Assembly (NCBI RefSeq): GCF_958295425.1
Contig: NC_081149.1
Location: forward strand, 7,073,654 to 7,137,653
Direction of reading: 5' to 3'
From: Solea solea
Taxonomy: Eukaryota > Chordata > Actinopteri > Pleuronectiformes > Soleidae
DNA: 64,000 bases
Both the position numbers and the translations under genes were made by a program. Position 1 is the first letter of the stretch. Every line of letters starts with the position of its first letter. The notes below the pieces were generated by a model that made no database searches, was not told the origin of the DNA, and saw only the letters and a list, made by a program, of their open reading frames with translations. Below are positions 1 to 13,992 of the stretch, one piece after another.

Positions 1-358
1 GTTGTGGAGGGGATTTACATATAAAAGGAGGATGAAGGGTGAGGAAAGTGGAAGAAGGGAGAGGGAAGAGTGTCTGCTGGCAGTAGCTGCTCCTAAACTC
101 ACATACAACTTTTGAGCATATATGGCTCCTGCTTAGCACAATGTCGATAAGGCCACACATCCTTTTCTTCCATGGAACAATGAAACATTGAATAATTCAT
201 TTTCTTCTTGCTGTAAATTTAGTTGTATTTTTATGTAATATGTTATCAGCTTTCTATCGCATGACAATTTGGCTAATTCACCTTTAAAGGGATAATTATT
301 TTGAGTGTGGTTGTTTGACGTTGTATGTGCTGACTCGTTCCCCCCACATTCTACAGTT

Positions 359-983
359 ATAGCACTACTCGGCTCTACTCTACTCAGTTTGGTATCAGGC
401 ACATAGTTTTTTTCCTCCTACTTTTTTTTCCAACCGTGAAACCGTGCCGTGACGTTGTTTTATAGGTAACACAACTATTAACGGGCAAAGCAGTTGTTTT
501 CGGTGTAACTGAATCATTAGAATCAGTTCATTAAAAAGATTTGTTAACAGAATCGTTCAGTACTACCTGCAGGACCGGAGCACAGACACGGACACGGTCA
601 CTGAACTGAAATACGGGTCGTGATTGGACTCAAGCTTGCCGGCTTTCATCAGTGCTGTCACTAAATACGCCAGACTCCTCTGTTAAATGTTGAGCTTTTA
701 GAAATGTCCTTTGCTTAATGTTGGAGATTAACGCATGTTTTCAGGATTTTTAACTGATCTACACTTCAGCATTGTTTGTTTAATTCTTGTGTCTGACATT
801 GAGCTCATGACTCTTCCAGTGAAGACACTCGCTGACCAATCAGTGGTCTGCAGTCTGTTGACGTGCCATTTTTAGTATGGACTCCTCACCAGAGCAGGTA
901 CTAAAAAAAGCACCAGGTACCAGGTTCTACCACTACTGGAAAAGCAATAAAACACAGAGTAGAATCAAGCTGAGCCGTGCTAC
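359..983. mobile_element. Probable non-autonomous DNA transposon remnant with inverted ends
   Basis: The left end reads tagcactactcggctctac and the right end, reverse-complemented, reads gtagcacggctcagcttgat, an imperfect inverted pair about 620 bp apart. Internal text such as 'gcaccaggtaccaggttcta' resembles a common fish repeat. No transposase is present. Exact borders and target-site duplication are uncertain. Confidence 0.4.
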
Positions 984-2325
984 CAGAGGTTCCGCCAGAC
1001 TTTTTCGTTGTCTGTCATTTTGACTGACAGGGTCATAAAAATCCCGTCATAATCAATTTTTACCGGTCACTTTAAATGATAATAATGACATATTCAATTG
1101 CATTGTTCATATTGCAGTGGAATATGAACAGTTCACCTGTGGCCTAAAAGCACGGTCTCACACCTTCCTCCTGGTCCACATGGACTTAAATCGCGTGCCT
1201 GCTTGCGCGTAGTTGCGTGTGGTAGGAAATCCCGCAACATGCGCTCCTTCTGCACCAGTGGATCAGCTGCACCGGTCACAGACGCGCTCCAAAGCCTCCT
1301 GTCCATAGCTCTTTAACACGCTGTCAGCACTACAAGGATAGCGAGATGCATTGAGTACGGTGTCCAGGTCAGAAATTATGCTCAGATTCTCCGATGGGAA
1401 TCTTTATTTTGTCGCACAACATTTTTCTATCCGCCCTCCTCAGCCAGGAGAACTCCCGCTCCCACTGAACTCGCCTAACCTCCTTACTGCCGCTTCCTCG
1501 CTCCGCTGAGGCCAAGGGCTGAGTTTGTCCTTCATCTGCATCTATCCCTCTTTTTTCACCTCTTTTATCAACATAGTTTTTAGGGGTGTGAATTGCAATC
1601 TGTCAAAATGACGGATGGCTCTCAGATTTTTCCGTCACCGTTTTAAAAAAACGGTCAATGACGGAAAATATTCGGTTAACGCGATCCCTGCGTGTTACAG
1701 ACGTATAGTGGAAAAGGCACCAAATGTTTCAGAACCTCATAGAACCACACTTCAACAACCTGAACTGTCACATTAATATTTTGTATGTGGCCAGAGGAAC
1801 CAATGATAGAAAGACTCTGAATGGAAGGACAGAAAAATGACACAAAAGGAAAGAAAGAGAAAGAAAAACAACTTTACTGTGGAGATGTGCTGACCTTGTT
1901 GCTCCCTGTTTCAAAGTGAAGGACAAAAACAACAGCACAGTCAGATCAGAAGCTCAGTCTCGGATCAGAAAACTGTCCCTCAATCAGCAGCAATCTGTCA
2001 TTCCTTCAACGTTACTACAAAAATATGACTTTGAGTTGAAGCTGTGACCTTCAGCTTGTTTTGTCTTTGATGGCATTTTCATATAAAGTCCCTCAAACAC
2101 AACTATGGAAAAACAGCACTAAAAATAGAGGAAAGGCAACCATGTTTGTTGTTTTCTTTTTTTAAATGGCTAACCAGAAGATTATTCTTGACCGGCCAAG
2201 TCAGCCATTTTACCTCAGTGCAACTGAGCATGTGGTTCACTTCCCGAAGAACAGACTGGCGACTAAAAGGCCACAAAACATGGCTGCGGCACAGGCCTGG
2301 CAGAACATCGTCGGTGAACTCACCA

Positions 2326-2328
<3 letters not shown>

Positions 2329-2361
<33 letters not shown>
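2329..2361. repeat. (GT)n microsatellite
   Basis: Perfect GT dinucleotide run of about 16 units. It accounts for the poly-Cys/Val and Thr/His strings in the overlapping open frames, which are therefore not genes. Confidence 0.95.
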
Positions 2362-2363
<2 letters not shown>

Positions 2364-3727
2364 CGCTTGCAAAGGATTTACTGGCAAATATAGAATATTA
2401 TTCATCTTAACTTGCTGAATTGGTCTGAACATTTTTAGATATTATGTACTTCAACTACTTACTTATGTCGTAGTTGAGACTAAGAGCTCATCATTGTATC
2501 ATCTAAGATGCTAAATGTACTCCAAAGAGGGTGAATATAGAGGGGGTCAAATCATCCAAGGGTTGATTTTTTTGATCCCAAGCTTCTTCAGGACATTTTG
2601 AAGTGTCTTGGACAAGTTATTAAAGCTCGAGAGCTGCTTTTTCACCAAGTGATACAAAGATGTTCATCTTACTATGGTACGACACAGTGTGGAACTATAA
2701 ACCCTGGTTTGGCTTTGGTTGTGTTCATTTTTCCCAGCAGCTTTTCCTGCCAATAGCTCTATAGGACATTCACAGTGGCTTCACCCTGCACCCTTTGAGA
2801 CTACGTCAATTATCTTTAATGCAGTTCGTGAAGTCACATCCACGGTTCTGCTGTGCAGATAAAGGCCGATCAGAAAATGACATCTAAACAAGAAATGAAA
2901 CTTGTGAATCCAACACAGTGGTGACAGAATGAGTCGGTCTGCACCTGTGAGTTCAGAGATCACCTGATGGTGATGTAAAGCGATGGATGCCTGTGGTGGG
3001 TTTCGAAGAATCCTCACAGCAAAGGAGCCCAGAATTGTCAGGTGAAAGAAAACACTGCATTAGGAGTCGTGTGTGTGTGTGTGTGTCTGGTATGAACTAT
3101 TAACTCTGGGCAGAATTTATTGTCAAGTGCATTAATAAATTAATAGGGTCATCTTTTAACCTGTCAAACCATAAAATAAACCCATTTTCAATGACATTTG
3201 CCAAGTGATTGCTCACTAACTGAAGGGCAAGTGTTGTGTACTTTCAGAGGCTGCAGCTGGTGTTCTGTGATCGGCCACCCAGTGTTGGGTTGGTGATCCC
3301 GTGGGCAGGATAATCTGCCAGTAATCTCTGTGTCTGTGATCTCACACATCATAAGTTGCATGGGTGGCAGAAGCTATGACTGGAGTGGACAGTCACAGTA
3401 GGGGCAGTTGCAAACAGGGCATGGGCTTAAAGAGGTCAAGGTCATTGTACTATAAAAGCAGATTCAGCTTAAAAACATACATTACCAAACTGCTTTTAAG
3501 TAGACTATAAGAACAAAAGACCCAAGAAATAAAGATAAACCTGAGCTATTAAAAGCCAGAAACAACAGACATTTTAGTTTCAAGTCAGATATGCTTGCCA
3601 GCATTAGTCATTTTAGTAATACTGCACTTTAATGTCGGAGATGAAGTACTGAACAACAGGAATGTGGATTTTATTTTTATTCCAGGCAACAATCAAACTT
3701 AATACTCTACAAGGTTTTTTCACTACT

Positions 3728-3960
3728 TTTGGCAGTGGAAGTAGCAGCTAGCAGTGAGAGTAGGAGCTAGTAGCTAGGGTAGCAGCTAGTAGCTAGAGTA
3801 GCAGCCGGAGTGGGAGTTAGCCAATTGTAGCTGAAGTAGCAGCTAACAGCTACAGTAGCTGCTATGGTAAAGTTAGCAGCTATGGTAGGAGTTAGCAACT
3901 AGAATAGCAGCTAGCAGCTGGAGTGGGAGTTAGCAGCTAGAGTAGTAGCCAACAGCTGCT
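3728..3960. repeat. Degenerate AGCTAG-rich minisatellite
   Basis: Tandem imperfect copies of motifs such as 'agtagcagctagcagct' and 'gtgggagttagcagctaga' occur over about 230 bp, with a variable unit of roughly 12-24 bp. Each copy is partly self-complementary around AGCT. No coding role is visible. Confidence 0.7.
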
Positions 3961-5143
3961 GTGCTAAGATAAAAACACAAACAAGTAGTTAAGTGCTCTC
4001 CACTTAAATATACAGTACATACTGTATTTTGTATGACACTAAGTTCAGTTCAGAAGACTATTTGTGGATGTCGGTGTCACTCTGGTGAACAAAGATTGTG
4101 GGATGAGAGGAGTGGGGGACGGGGGCTGGATTTAAATTTTCATCAGCCATGTTTTCATCTTTATCTTGGAAAATATCTGACTCATCCAAGATACACGCAT
4201 GAAAAGGCTCATAACAAGCTGCTGTCATGCACTGGATGACGGAAAGCATTTGTGAAGAGCTTTAATTTGAATACAATGTATGCTAATATGATAATGATGT
4301 TGCTTAACTCACTTAACTTGACGGGTGTAATAAGCGTTCAGGTCACATGAAGTCACAAAGCTTTATTACGACTCCTGAAATGTGAGTGCGGCTGTGATTG
4401 CTGTAAATGCTCATGTTCTTTTCATTCTCCCATGCCTCGTCTATTTTCTCCTCCTCCGTGTGTGTCATTGCTGCTTTATTCTTATCCTCACTCTGTGCAG
4501 CTCCAGTGGCCAAATGCCCTCTCTTTGCCCATGTGGCGTGGAACCAATGCCTTGCCCTCAGATCTTCAGCCTCTCTCGTGCATCGTACTATAAATGTCAA
4601 CATTAAAATGCAAGCGGGCTCGAGCGTGCCTCTGTTTTTCCTCTCTGGATTGTGATTGCCTGACAAACAGCAAGCCAAGGCAAGTGGAGATGGCAGGCTG
4701 TCTCTGGACATGTCATTTGAGATGTGTCAGTTACGGGGCATGTTGCCCTGAGAGCATGCCCCTGCCTGAGAGTGCTTCATAATAAATACCACTGTGCTCG
4801 ATGAGTCAACCCGTAGCGGTAGAGTGCAGCTGTGATAATATGGTCAGCTAATAAAAGTAGCACCCTCTCTGCAGTTTGCAAGTCCTCTTTCCCTTCATCT
4901 CCCCGTAATGCCACCCCCACACTGGTAGCAATCAGCCAGGTGCTAAATGCTTGGGTGAGGCACGGCTCATGGTTGGTTGGTGGGGGAGCTGGGGTGTATT
5001 GGTGGGCTCTGGGTGGAAGGGGAAGGAGGGGAAGGGAGGTTGAAATTGCACGTGGAAATAAGCATCTGTGGTTGCTTGGCAGAGGAGGAAGCGGGGGCAG
5101 GAAATTACTGTCATTCTCCACCATGGCTGAGGACTGTGTACGC

Positions 5144-5165
5144 GTGTGTGTGTGTGTGTGTGTGT
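5144..5165. repeat. (GT)n microsatellite
   Basis: Perfect GT dinucleotide run of about 11 units inside otherwise unannotated DNA. Confidence 0.95.
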
Positions 5166-6984
5166 TTCTTGCATAGAGAGAGAGGCCGATTGACACAGGC
5201 AGGTTAATCATTAACTTAGTGAACTGAAGAGAATGAAGAAAAAGGAGCGTGTGTACTGTATGTGTGGGCAAATGACTGGGAGAGTTTTTATTACAGAAGT
5301 CGATTAAATGAATATGTGTTGGCTCGTTCCCTCAGAGGAGCCTGATTAACGGCGTCCTACAGCGACGTGGGGGGGAAAGGAGAGCTGGCTGTAGGGAGAA
5401 AAAAACACACACAAAAAAAATGTGATGTGGCAGCAGCTTTTCCCTCAGACAGGGTCGTTGTCGTTAATGAATAATCGATGGCAAGAGTTGGTCACTGTGG
5501 GGAGATGTGTGCCAATCTCCTCTACACTCAGACTTTAGGGTTTAATTAAACTAATCACGCACTGACTCCAAAGCTCTTTGAAGCTTGCTGTATTAGTGAC
5601 TTGAAATCAGGCTCTCTCTCACTCTTTTGTCGCACAAATGTGTTCCGGCTAAGGGAGAAAATGAAGTGCTGCTGCAGAACAGTCTGCACACAGGGATTCT
5701 CTTTCAGATGATGCACAGTGTTAATTTAATAACCCCAGTAATAGAAAATGCAATAATACCTGTGTACACGTTCTCTCAGCCAAAACACAATTCAGCTGGA
5801 TGTTACACAGTGGCTGCACATGCAATAAATGAGCTTTACATTTTTCCAAGTCAGCGGCTGCATCTCTGAGTCATGCAAAATTAATCACAGTCCTGATGTT
5901 AACATATGCACTGTGTCAGTGCCTCAGAATGGTCTGGCTGCACCCATTGTCATTCAGCTACAGAGGGTGAAATAAAAAATAAAAACAATTTTGTTTGTTT
6001 GTAATTCTTTAAACATATTGCTTTCCTGCGTCCTGGACAGTGCTGGACTCAGACTGCAACAACAATTCCCCTGCAACATAATGTTGGAGGGATCATTTGC
6101 ACCTGGGGAGGTGACTCTCATTATAATGGATTATTTTTACCATTTTCTTTACCATCAGTCAAATACTGTATATAACGACGTGGGTGCCATGACACTGGCC
6201 GTGTTCTGGGGCCACTACATGTAAACAGGTCACAGAAATGGTTGGTTGTACACACAGTTGGTGCATATTTCTCTACCCTTCAAGCTGAGTTTTACCTTTG
6301 GCATTATCGTCAACTGTAATGTGTAGCACTAATATGTTCTCTGCCGACTTTACTATTGTACGCTTGAGTAACACCAATGAGCAGTCTCCCTGTCACTGTG
6401 TTTTCTGTATCATGGTACAGTTTGGTTTGGAACAATACAAAATGGTAAAGTCCTTGGTCAGGCTTGCGTTTTGACTGAGAACAGTACCTTTACTTGGTAG
6501 GCGGGGTGTACGCTGTGCTGAGATACATAGCGTGACATCGTACCAGTTTGCCGACAACGAACAACGACATGAAATGGACAACAATGGAGGACAACTTGTT
6601 TTTTTTTCCATGCTCAGTTTGTCGCTGTTTGTTTCAACAAGACGTCAAACTCTGTTGAAGAAACACCAGCCCCAAGGGAGTGATGCTTTTCTGTCGCTCC
6701 AATCAGCTGACTGTCGTGGGTCTAGCTCTACCCGTGCCATACAATACTTTACTCCGGGACCCCAAGGGAAGGGTACCAATAAATTGAATGATTTGGGACT
6801 TTTTTGGTAGTATATTTAATGGAAATGCTACCTACCTACCGAACACGCGAATAGGGTACCTCCAAAAAAGCCTGGTGGGTTAGGGTTAGGGTTCTTCTGC
6901 CACTCTACGATCACTTCTTGCAGACAATTCAAATGACATCAATTGTGCAAAATGGCTGCACCGTATCCAGGATATTGTGGCTTT

Positions 6985-7275
6985 ATGAAGTTCATTCATT
7001 CATCTTCTATCACTTTATGGGCATTGGTGCCAATCCGAGCTTACATAGGGCGAAGGCCTTGGACAGGTCGCCAGTCTGTCACTGGGCCTCATTGAGACAA
7101 ACAACCATCCAATCTATGGTCCTATGGTCAATGTGCCTAATCCCCAAATCTGTATGTTTTGGGGATTGTGGGAGGAAACCAGAGAACCTGGAGTAAACCC
7201 ACACAAACACCCAACAGAGAGGCCCTTGTTCTGACCGGGTCATGAACCCAAGTCTTCTTGCTGCAAAGGCAACAG
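6985..7275 (-). repeat. Fish dispersed repeat, reverse-oriented copy
   Basis: The reverse complement contains the blocks 'tcctcccacaatccccaaaa' and a tRNA-like 'agcactgttgcctttgcagc', matching the copy at 52545-52850 in the opposite orientation. It is a tRNA-headed or LINE-tail-type element common in teleost introns. The family name is not assigned from sequence alone. Confidence 0.6.
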
Positions 7276-8461
7276 TGCTTAATTTGTATATAAAGTCTAT
7301 GTTTTCAGTCGTTTGGAAACATAGTTGTAGTTTAGTAACTCAGAGGTTGTTGTTGGGATTTGGGAAACAATAATAGGCAGTAAGTGGAAGAGGAGGAGGA
7401 CGCTGTGTGAGATAAACAGCCAATGGCAGGCTTATATCCACAGCCTACAACAGTGACTCAGACTAACACAGGTCTGTCTCTGAGGAGTTAAGCGTGTAAA
7501 GGCAGCTCAGGTAAGCAGGAGCTACATGAAAGATGGCAGCTTTAACGTGCATCTCTCTCTCCATCTGGACAGAGAGGGTTTGTTGTCTTTTGTATGAGAA
7601 GGATTCACTCAGCCGGCACAAATCCTCTTCTCTCTGAAAACCTCTGATCATCACGTCGTTGACGACAGTGAAACGCTTCGGGGAAACTGCTTTCACATAA
7701 TGAACCCAAGAGAGCTGCCCACAGCCTGACTTCATAATCACCCTGTGTACACTGCGTGTGTGCCTGTCTCTCTGTGTTTGTGAGGACATTTTTGGCCGGT
7801 CCTCACCACTCACTTCAGAAAGCTTTTTGTGCAATGTTCACGGTAAGACAGAGGACTGAGATGCAGGCGAGATGAAACGGCCAAAGTCCAGTTGAAAAAT
7901 CAAAACACTTTAATCCTGTGGGAAGCCAAAGTCAGACACAGGAAATCAGTCCAAACCAAACAAAGGCAAACAAATCAGGCAAGGACAAGGCACAAATCCA
8001 AAAACCCAAAAACACAACCCCGGGTGATAGATTAACAGGCAAACACTATAAACACATGACAGAAATGTTCACTCAGGAAACAAAGACAACCTGGCAGGGA
8101 CATGTGATGAATGTTGCAGAAAATGTACACAGGTTGACGAGATGAAAACAACATGGACAGGAAGTGGGCCTGGTCAAGTGGCGGGAAAACTAAACAAAGA
8201 TCACAACCAGGAACAGGTTTTAGTCAGTTTAGTTAGTTTTTAGTTAGTTAGTTTAGGGGTTTTAGTCATAGGTTCCTAGTCACTGCTTTCTAACATATAT
8301 AATGTGTAAAGAGGTGGAACTTGGTATTTGCTTTACAGGGACTTTAATAGTTACACACTACAGCTTTAGGGTATTTAAACGTGATATGGTTCAGGTTGGA
8401 GAAAATGCTTTTGTTAGACCGTCCAAATGAAGAGACGTCGATGCAGGGTCCTAACAAGATT

Positions 8462-8473
8462 AGCTGCGCAGAG

Positions 8474-8510
<37 letters not shown>

Positions 8511-8900
8511 AATATCTTTGTGAGGTCCAAGAACACGCACAAATCTATCTGTGGGGACATTTTGTCTTGGCCCCACAACTTTAAAGGGCTTTTTCAGGGT
8601 TAAGACCTGGTTTTAGGGTTACGGTTAGGCACTTAGTTGTGATGGTTAAGGTTAGGGTAAGGGTTAGGGTTAGGCACTTAGTTGGGATGGTTAAGATAAC
8701 GGTAAGGGGGCTAAGGAATGCATTATGTCCTTAACATAGACCAAAACTTGGTCCCAACGAGGCAGAATCTCATTTGTCAGAAACCGGTTAAGTTTAGGGC
8801 TAAGATTTCAATTGTGGTTGTGGTTAAGGTCGGCAATAAGTCCTTGTTTAGGTTGTCAAAAATGAAGGGAAATCAATGCAGTGTCCTCTGAATAACAGCT
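8462..8900. repeat. GT microsatellite plus degenerate TTAGGG-like dispersed repeat
   Basis: A (GT)n run at about 8477-8508 is followed by 'gtggggacattttgtcttgg' and by degenerate 'ggttagggttaggcacttag' units. Related text recurs at about 9120-9240, 9550-9640, 20850-20990 and 35160-35330, so this is a dispersed family seeded around microsatellites. It is not a telomere. Confidence 0.6.
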
Positions 8901-9549
8901 GTGTGACCTAAATTTGTTTACACGGTCACATTATTGGACAGTGAGGATGACACGTCCCCATAATGTAAACGATAACATGTCAAGACATATGAAGACATGT
9001 TGTATGGTTCGTTTAAGGTAAGGGTTAGGCCAGTAGAACTGTAGTTATGGTAAGATTACGTCTCCAGGAAATGAATGTAAATCAATGTAATGTCCTCCGA
9101 AGTCATGGAAATCAGATTATGTGTGTGTGTGTGTGTACATGTACTTACAAACCTATCCTAGTGAGGACTTAGTGTGTCTGGGCCCCACAACTTTAACGGA
9201 AGGGCCTTTTTCAGGGTTAAGACCTGGTTTTAGATTTCTAGTTTATATTGTTAGAATTGGGTTAAGGTTATGTCTGTCCCAAGGGTCAGGACTGACTTGG
9301 GTTTGTTTGTTCGTTTGCCTGGAACTGAAGATTTGAAACTGGATGTTTTTGGGAGAATGCTGGACACATCTGTCCGTAGATGGGTTTTATTGATTATGAT
9401 TGTGATCCTGAAAATTGCTTATTAGATTTGTTTTGTTTGTCTGTAACCTTGTTGTGCTTTCTGTGTTTGTTTGTTTGTTTGTTTGTAACTGTGCTGCTGC
9501 CAGGACACAGGCTTTTTTCCCTTTTAAATAAAGGTTAAATAAGAACTAG

Positions 9550-9605
9550 ATAAATAGGGAATGCATTATGTCTACAATGTGTCCTCACTAAGATAGAAAA
9601 ACACA

Positions 9606-9641
<36 letters not shown>

Positions 9642-9752
9642 GCCTTTTTATAGTGTTTGAGTGAAAACAAAAGAGCTTCTGCGTTAATGCTCATCTGTGT
9701 GTGATCGCTTAAGTGCTACATGGGGGTGTGTTTTTGCCACTGTGTGTGTGCG

Positions 9753-9791
<39 letters not shown>

Positions 9792-9865
9792 GTGAAAGGA
9801 AAAAAAAACCTCACAGACTCAGCCATGTTAAACATTAACTCTGTGCGTGTGTGTGTGTGTGCGTG
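9550..9865. repeat. Cluster of (GT)n microsatellites
   Basis: Three GT runs lie close together, at about 9610-9638, 9735-9796 and 9847-9861. They are preceded by dispersed-repeat sequence ('gggaatgcattatgtctaca') shared with the 8.5-kb region. Confidence 0.85.
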
Positions 9866-12699
9866 CGTGAGTGAGTCACTCTGAGAGGCTTCACCAGCTA
9901 TATTGAGCTCTGTATTAAACAGGAGATGGAATAATTGTCTCTTCATCATCAGCCCCCCCTGAGATCACAATCGTAAACTGTCATGTGCATTAGAATTCGC
10001 AACATTTTGCCAAACTTTGCCTTTGAAAAATCGTTGTTCAAAGACAGCCGCGTCGACGCGAGGCCTTTTCACCGCTGACTTTCTGGGACGAGCTCCATCA
10101 TCCGTCCTTCAGTGTGTCATAAACAAACGGTAGATTCTTCTCTCCACCAGGATGGGGGGGGGGGGGGAAGAAAAGGAGACTTGGAATGGAAGTGGAAGTC
10201 GAGCATGGAGGAGGAAACAACTTGACAGGGCATCTTATCTTCACTGTGTTCTTTCGCAGTGCTCGGGATTTAAGCTGCTCGCTGAAAGGTGGAACATTGA
10301 ATTCATGCAGCAGGTTTCTTTGCCTCTCTCTCTCTCTTTTTTGTTTTCCTTTCTGCTCTCGATGGAGGAGAAAAAAAAGAGAGAGGAAGGCAGAAGGGAA
10401 AAACAGATACTATTCACGAGTCGTGTCGTCCGGGAGCAAATCTTCAAACTGTGAATATCTCTTCCCTTTGTGTCTCATCGTGGCGGCCGTGAATAATAAG
10501 CGCACAAATGAGGAATGTCAAACAGGCAGGGCACATCGGCTCACAACTGTCCAATCTGTATTCTAAACACGGACTAAAGGTTAGCACGGCTGCCAACAAC
10601 AAGTCAGCGCGTGTCCTTGTGTGTTTTCTACACACAGAGAAAATGATCAATAAATAAAAGCATATGAGGGCCAGAAAATGTCCTGTGAGTAAGTGCTTTT
10701 GCCCATTTTTACAGAATAGCTTTCAATATCTGGCAGTTATTTACAATTTATAGCATGTTAAAATGGCGTATTAACAATTTAAAATGAAGTAAAAGTGTTA
10801 TTTTAAAAAGACACTGTAGTTGTACATGAACTCCAGATTTTGCGTTTTTAATTTGAAATTTGAACAGTATGAAACATATTTAAAATAACCTTTTGTTACA
10901 TTCTCTCCTCTGTGTCGACAAAGCCGCTGATTCACTGTGTTACTGCAACAGCGCGAGTGGTTATTACCGTAATTATCACACGTTGGCTTTGACCTGCAAC
11001 TTCTCAGCTTTCAGAAACCATTGGAATGTTTCCTTGTGCAAACGTGTCATCAGCAATACACTCGGCGTTAATTAATATCAAGTCATATTGTATTATTTCT
11101 GTATGTTTTTTTTTTATTTATAGATTAATTTTATAACTTATCGTTCCATATCGAAACAAACGCTTTTATTTTGAAATGATGTGAAGAGGTGGAGCCATAC
11201 GTTCCATCACAGAGAAGCCACGCGGTGGATTTGGATAAAGAGCCCCTAAATTGGTGCTGCTGGAATATAATTCGGGATTTGATCAACTCCGGATGGGTCT
11301 GGTGTTAAAAGACCTAAATCCTCGTATCATGTATCATGAAAAAGAAAGTTTGAAAGTGACCCCTTGACCCCTGCTGTAACGTATCTGGTTTTATTTGAAG
11401 TTCTCAAAATCTTTCCAGACTCTACTCCAGCTCCTAAGAAGTGTTGATTTCATGTAAAAACTGTAATAGTTTAACCCCCATGGTAAATTGCAGTGGGAAT
11501 ATTACACAACTCCTGGGGGGGGGGGGGTTATAGATCTTTTATTTTCATCAGATTGCCTAGGTTGTGCTGAAAAAAAAAAGGGATATAAGACACTCTATAT
11601 TGCACATTCTTATACCCTATGTATATACTGTATGTTTATACAGTACATAGTAATGGAGTGTAAGTGTTAAATTACAGAACAATAACAACCAGACAATAGC
11701 AATCATTTTGTAACAGATCTTATTTTTATTATAATCACGGACTAAAAGATTATGTGAGAGGATGAATTTCAACTTTATAATGTGATCACCTTTGGTCCAC
11801 AAACATTTTCATTTGCCAAGCTATGACGACTGTAATATTAGTTTCTTATTATCGCAATATCTCAATACTTTATATATCTATATCTATATCTATATGTGTG
11901 TGTTTGTGTGTGTGTGTGTTATCTGAACATCACAAAACAATCATCTTTGTTATCAGGGGATAATGGCCCGTGATGCCACGATAATGAGATAAATTAATGT
12001 GTTATTTCAGGATAACAGAACTCGTTTCCCCGAGTGATGACGAGTTCATTCATGTGATCATCACGTGACAAGCAGGAATCGCTGAAGTGTAAAGATTCTC
12101 CTCAGATGAAAACAGACAGACAAACACACACACACACACACACACACTCTACGAGGGTTTCTGCCTGTGTTATAGACTTTGACTAAAGATCAACAGATTC
12201 TCCATTTTGTGACATTTTCAGCTGCTGGCAGGTGTCAGAGCCTCCGTGCTGCTGCTGGCGCTTCACTTCCCCATCTCTGATAAATAAAAAAAATGATTAG
12301 TAAAGAGGGAAGAAGAACCTTTTTAACTTTTGTTATCTCGTCATTGTGAGACAACGGGTCGCGTTATCCCGCGGTAATGAGATGATTATTCTGTGGTCTT
12401 GAGATAACAGAATAAAACCAGAGCACTCAGAGAGTGCAGGCTTCAACACTTGCTGTCACTTGTGTTTTACATAATGGCGTCATGCCAAAAAGTGACTGTC
12501 TGCCAGAAATTGATCTGAGTCCTTAAGAGCGTGCATCCATTTTACACCTGTACCTGTGAAGCTGTGTGGGCTAAAAAAAAAAGGAAACACAAACTTCCTC
12601 AATGAAACTCTTCAGCCACAAGGTGTAGGAGCCACAGATCACTATTTGGCAACTGTCATACTGCCTGTTTCTCGTTACACTCAGTGGTGTAGTGACTTA

Positions 12700-13135
12700 C
12701 TATATATATCATTATTATGACTTAGTATCTCATCATTATGAGATAGAATCTCATTATTATGACTTAGTATCTCACAATAATAATTTAGTATATCATTATT
12801 ATGACTTAGTATCTCACAATAATAATTTAGTATATCATTATTATGACTTAGTATCTTATAATTATGACTTAGTATCTCATTATTATGACTTAATATCTCA
12901 TTATTATGAGATAGTATCTCATTATTATGACTTAGTATCTTATAATTGTGACATAGTATCTTATAATTGTGATGTCATAATTATGACTTTGTATCTAATA
13001 ACTATGCTATAGTATCTCATTATTATGACTTAGTATCTTATAATTATCACTTAGTATCTCATTATTATGACTTAGTATCTAATAATTATGATATAGTATC
13101 TCATTATGACTTAATATCCCATAATTATGACTTAT
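12700..13135. repeat. 21-bp minisatellite array
   Basis: About twenty imperfect copies of cattattatgacttagtatc(t) occur, some changed to 'cacaataataatttagtat' or 'ataattgtgacatagtatct'. Because 21 is a multiple of three and the unit lacks in-frame stops, the array yields a 106-codon open frame of YYDLVSH-type heptapeptides. That frame is an artefact. Confidence 0.9.
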
Positions 13136-13991
13136 ATTGACTTGGGTATGCATTTCTTTTTCGTCCATGTGGCGGAAACAGGCTTCCATAAGTCATTTTT
13201 ATTAAAAACACTAATTAAATGTAATACAACTCATCATGTGCATACTTGTCTTGATCACATACTCATCACAAAACTTTCAGATTGATCTGTAAAAAAACTG
13301 TATACAGGAAGTTGCTAACAGAAGGACAAACCAAAACATAATAACCTCCTTGGCGCCGGTTAAAAAATAAAGTAGTGAACATGGTCGTTCTCTATGTTGT
13401 TCTTGTACTTGTGCTCTTCTTGGAACTGAACTCAGACGTGAACTTAACGACTTCTCAATCACTGGAGAACTTGAGTTTTAATGACTCATCTATGACCCTG
13501 ATGAGAGTCTCCGTGTTTATACTGTAGTTCATTTAGTTACATTTTTGCAAAACTGAGAAGTTGCCAACCGCTGGTTTCCTTCCCCATCCAAAATCTGCTG
13601 TTTCAAAAAAACAAAAAAACAGTTTTGCAATTTAACTAAGTTAATGAGGTTTTAGCAAAGCGATTAATCAGTACCTCCTGTTATGAAAGTAATCAAAAAA
13701 ACATTACCAACAGCAAACCTGGTGCACTTGTTCCACAGGTCCAACATTGCTTCTGGTTTTTTTTCTGCTAAATTATTAACGCTGCAGTATAGTATTTCTG
13801 AATTCTGAGCTGCAGAGTGCAGCCATTAAATGTGTCCAAAAAAAAAGAATAAAAAAGTGTCTGACATGGCCACATTCATCCAGGCTGACCTCATGCACCT
13901 TGTTTGAGAGCTGTTTCATGGTCTAATTGTTGCTCACGGGGAATATTAATGTGCCTGCAGTGTCTGTGGCCGGCGAAAGGCCAAGGCGAGC

Positions 13992-13992
<1 letters not shown>

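Noticed and set aside
6878..6893. TTAGGG-like repeats (also near 8650 and 20955) suggesting interstitial telomere
   Set aside because: Only two or three degenerate units each, embedded in a dispersed GT-associated repeat; no long array.
12692..13012. 106-codon frame of YYDLVSH repeats
   Set aside because: Produced by a 21-bp minisatellite whose length is a multiple of three; no independent coding evidence.
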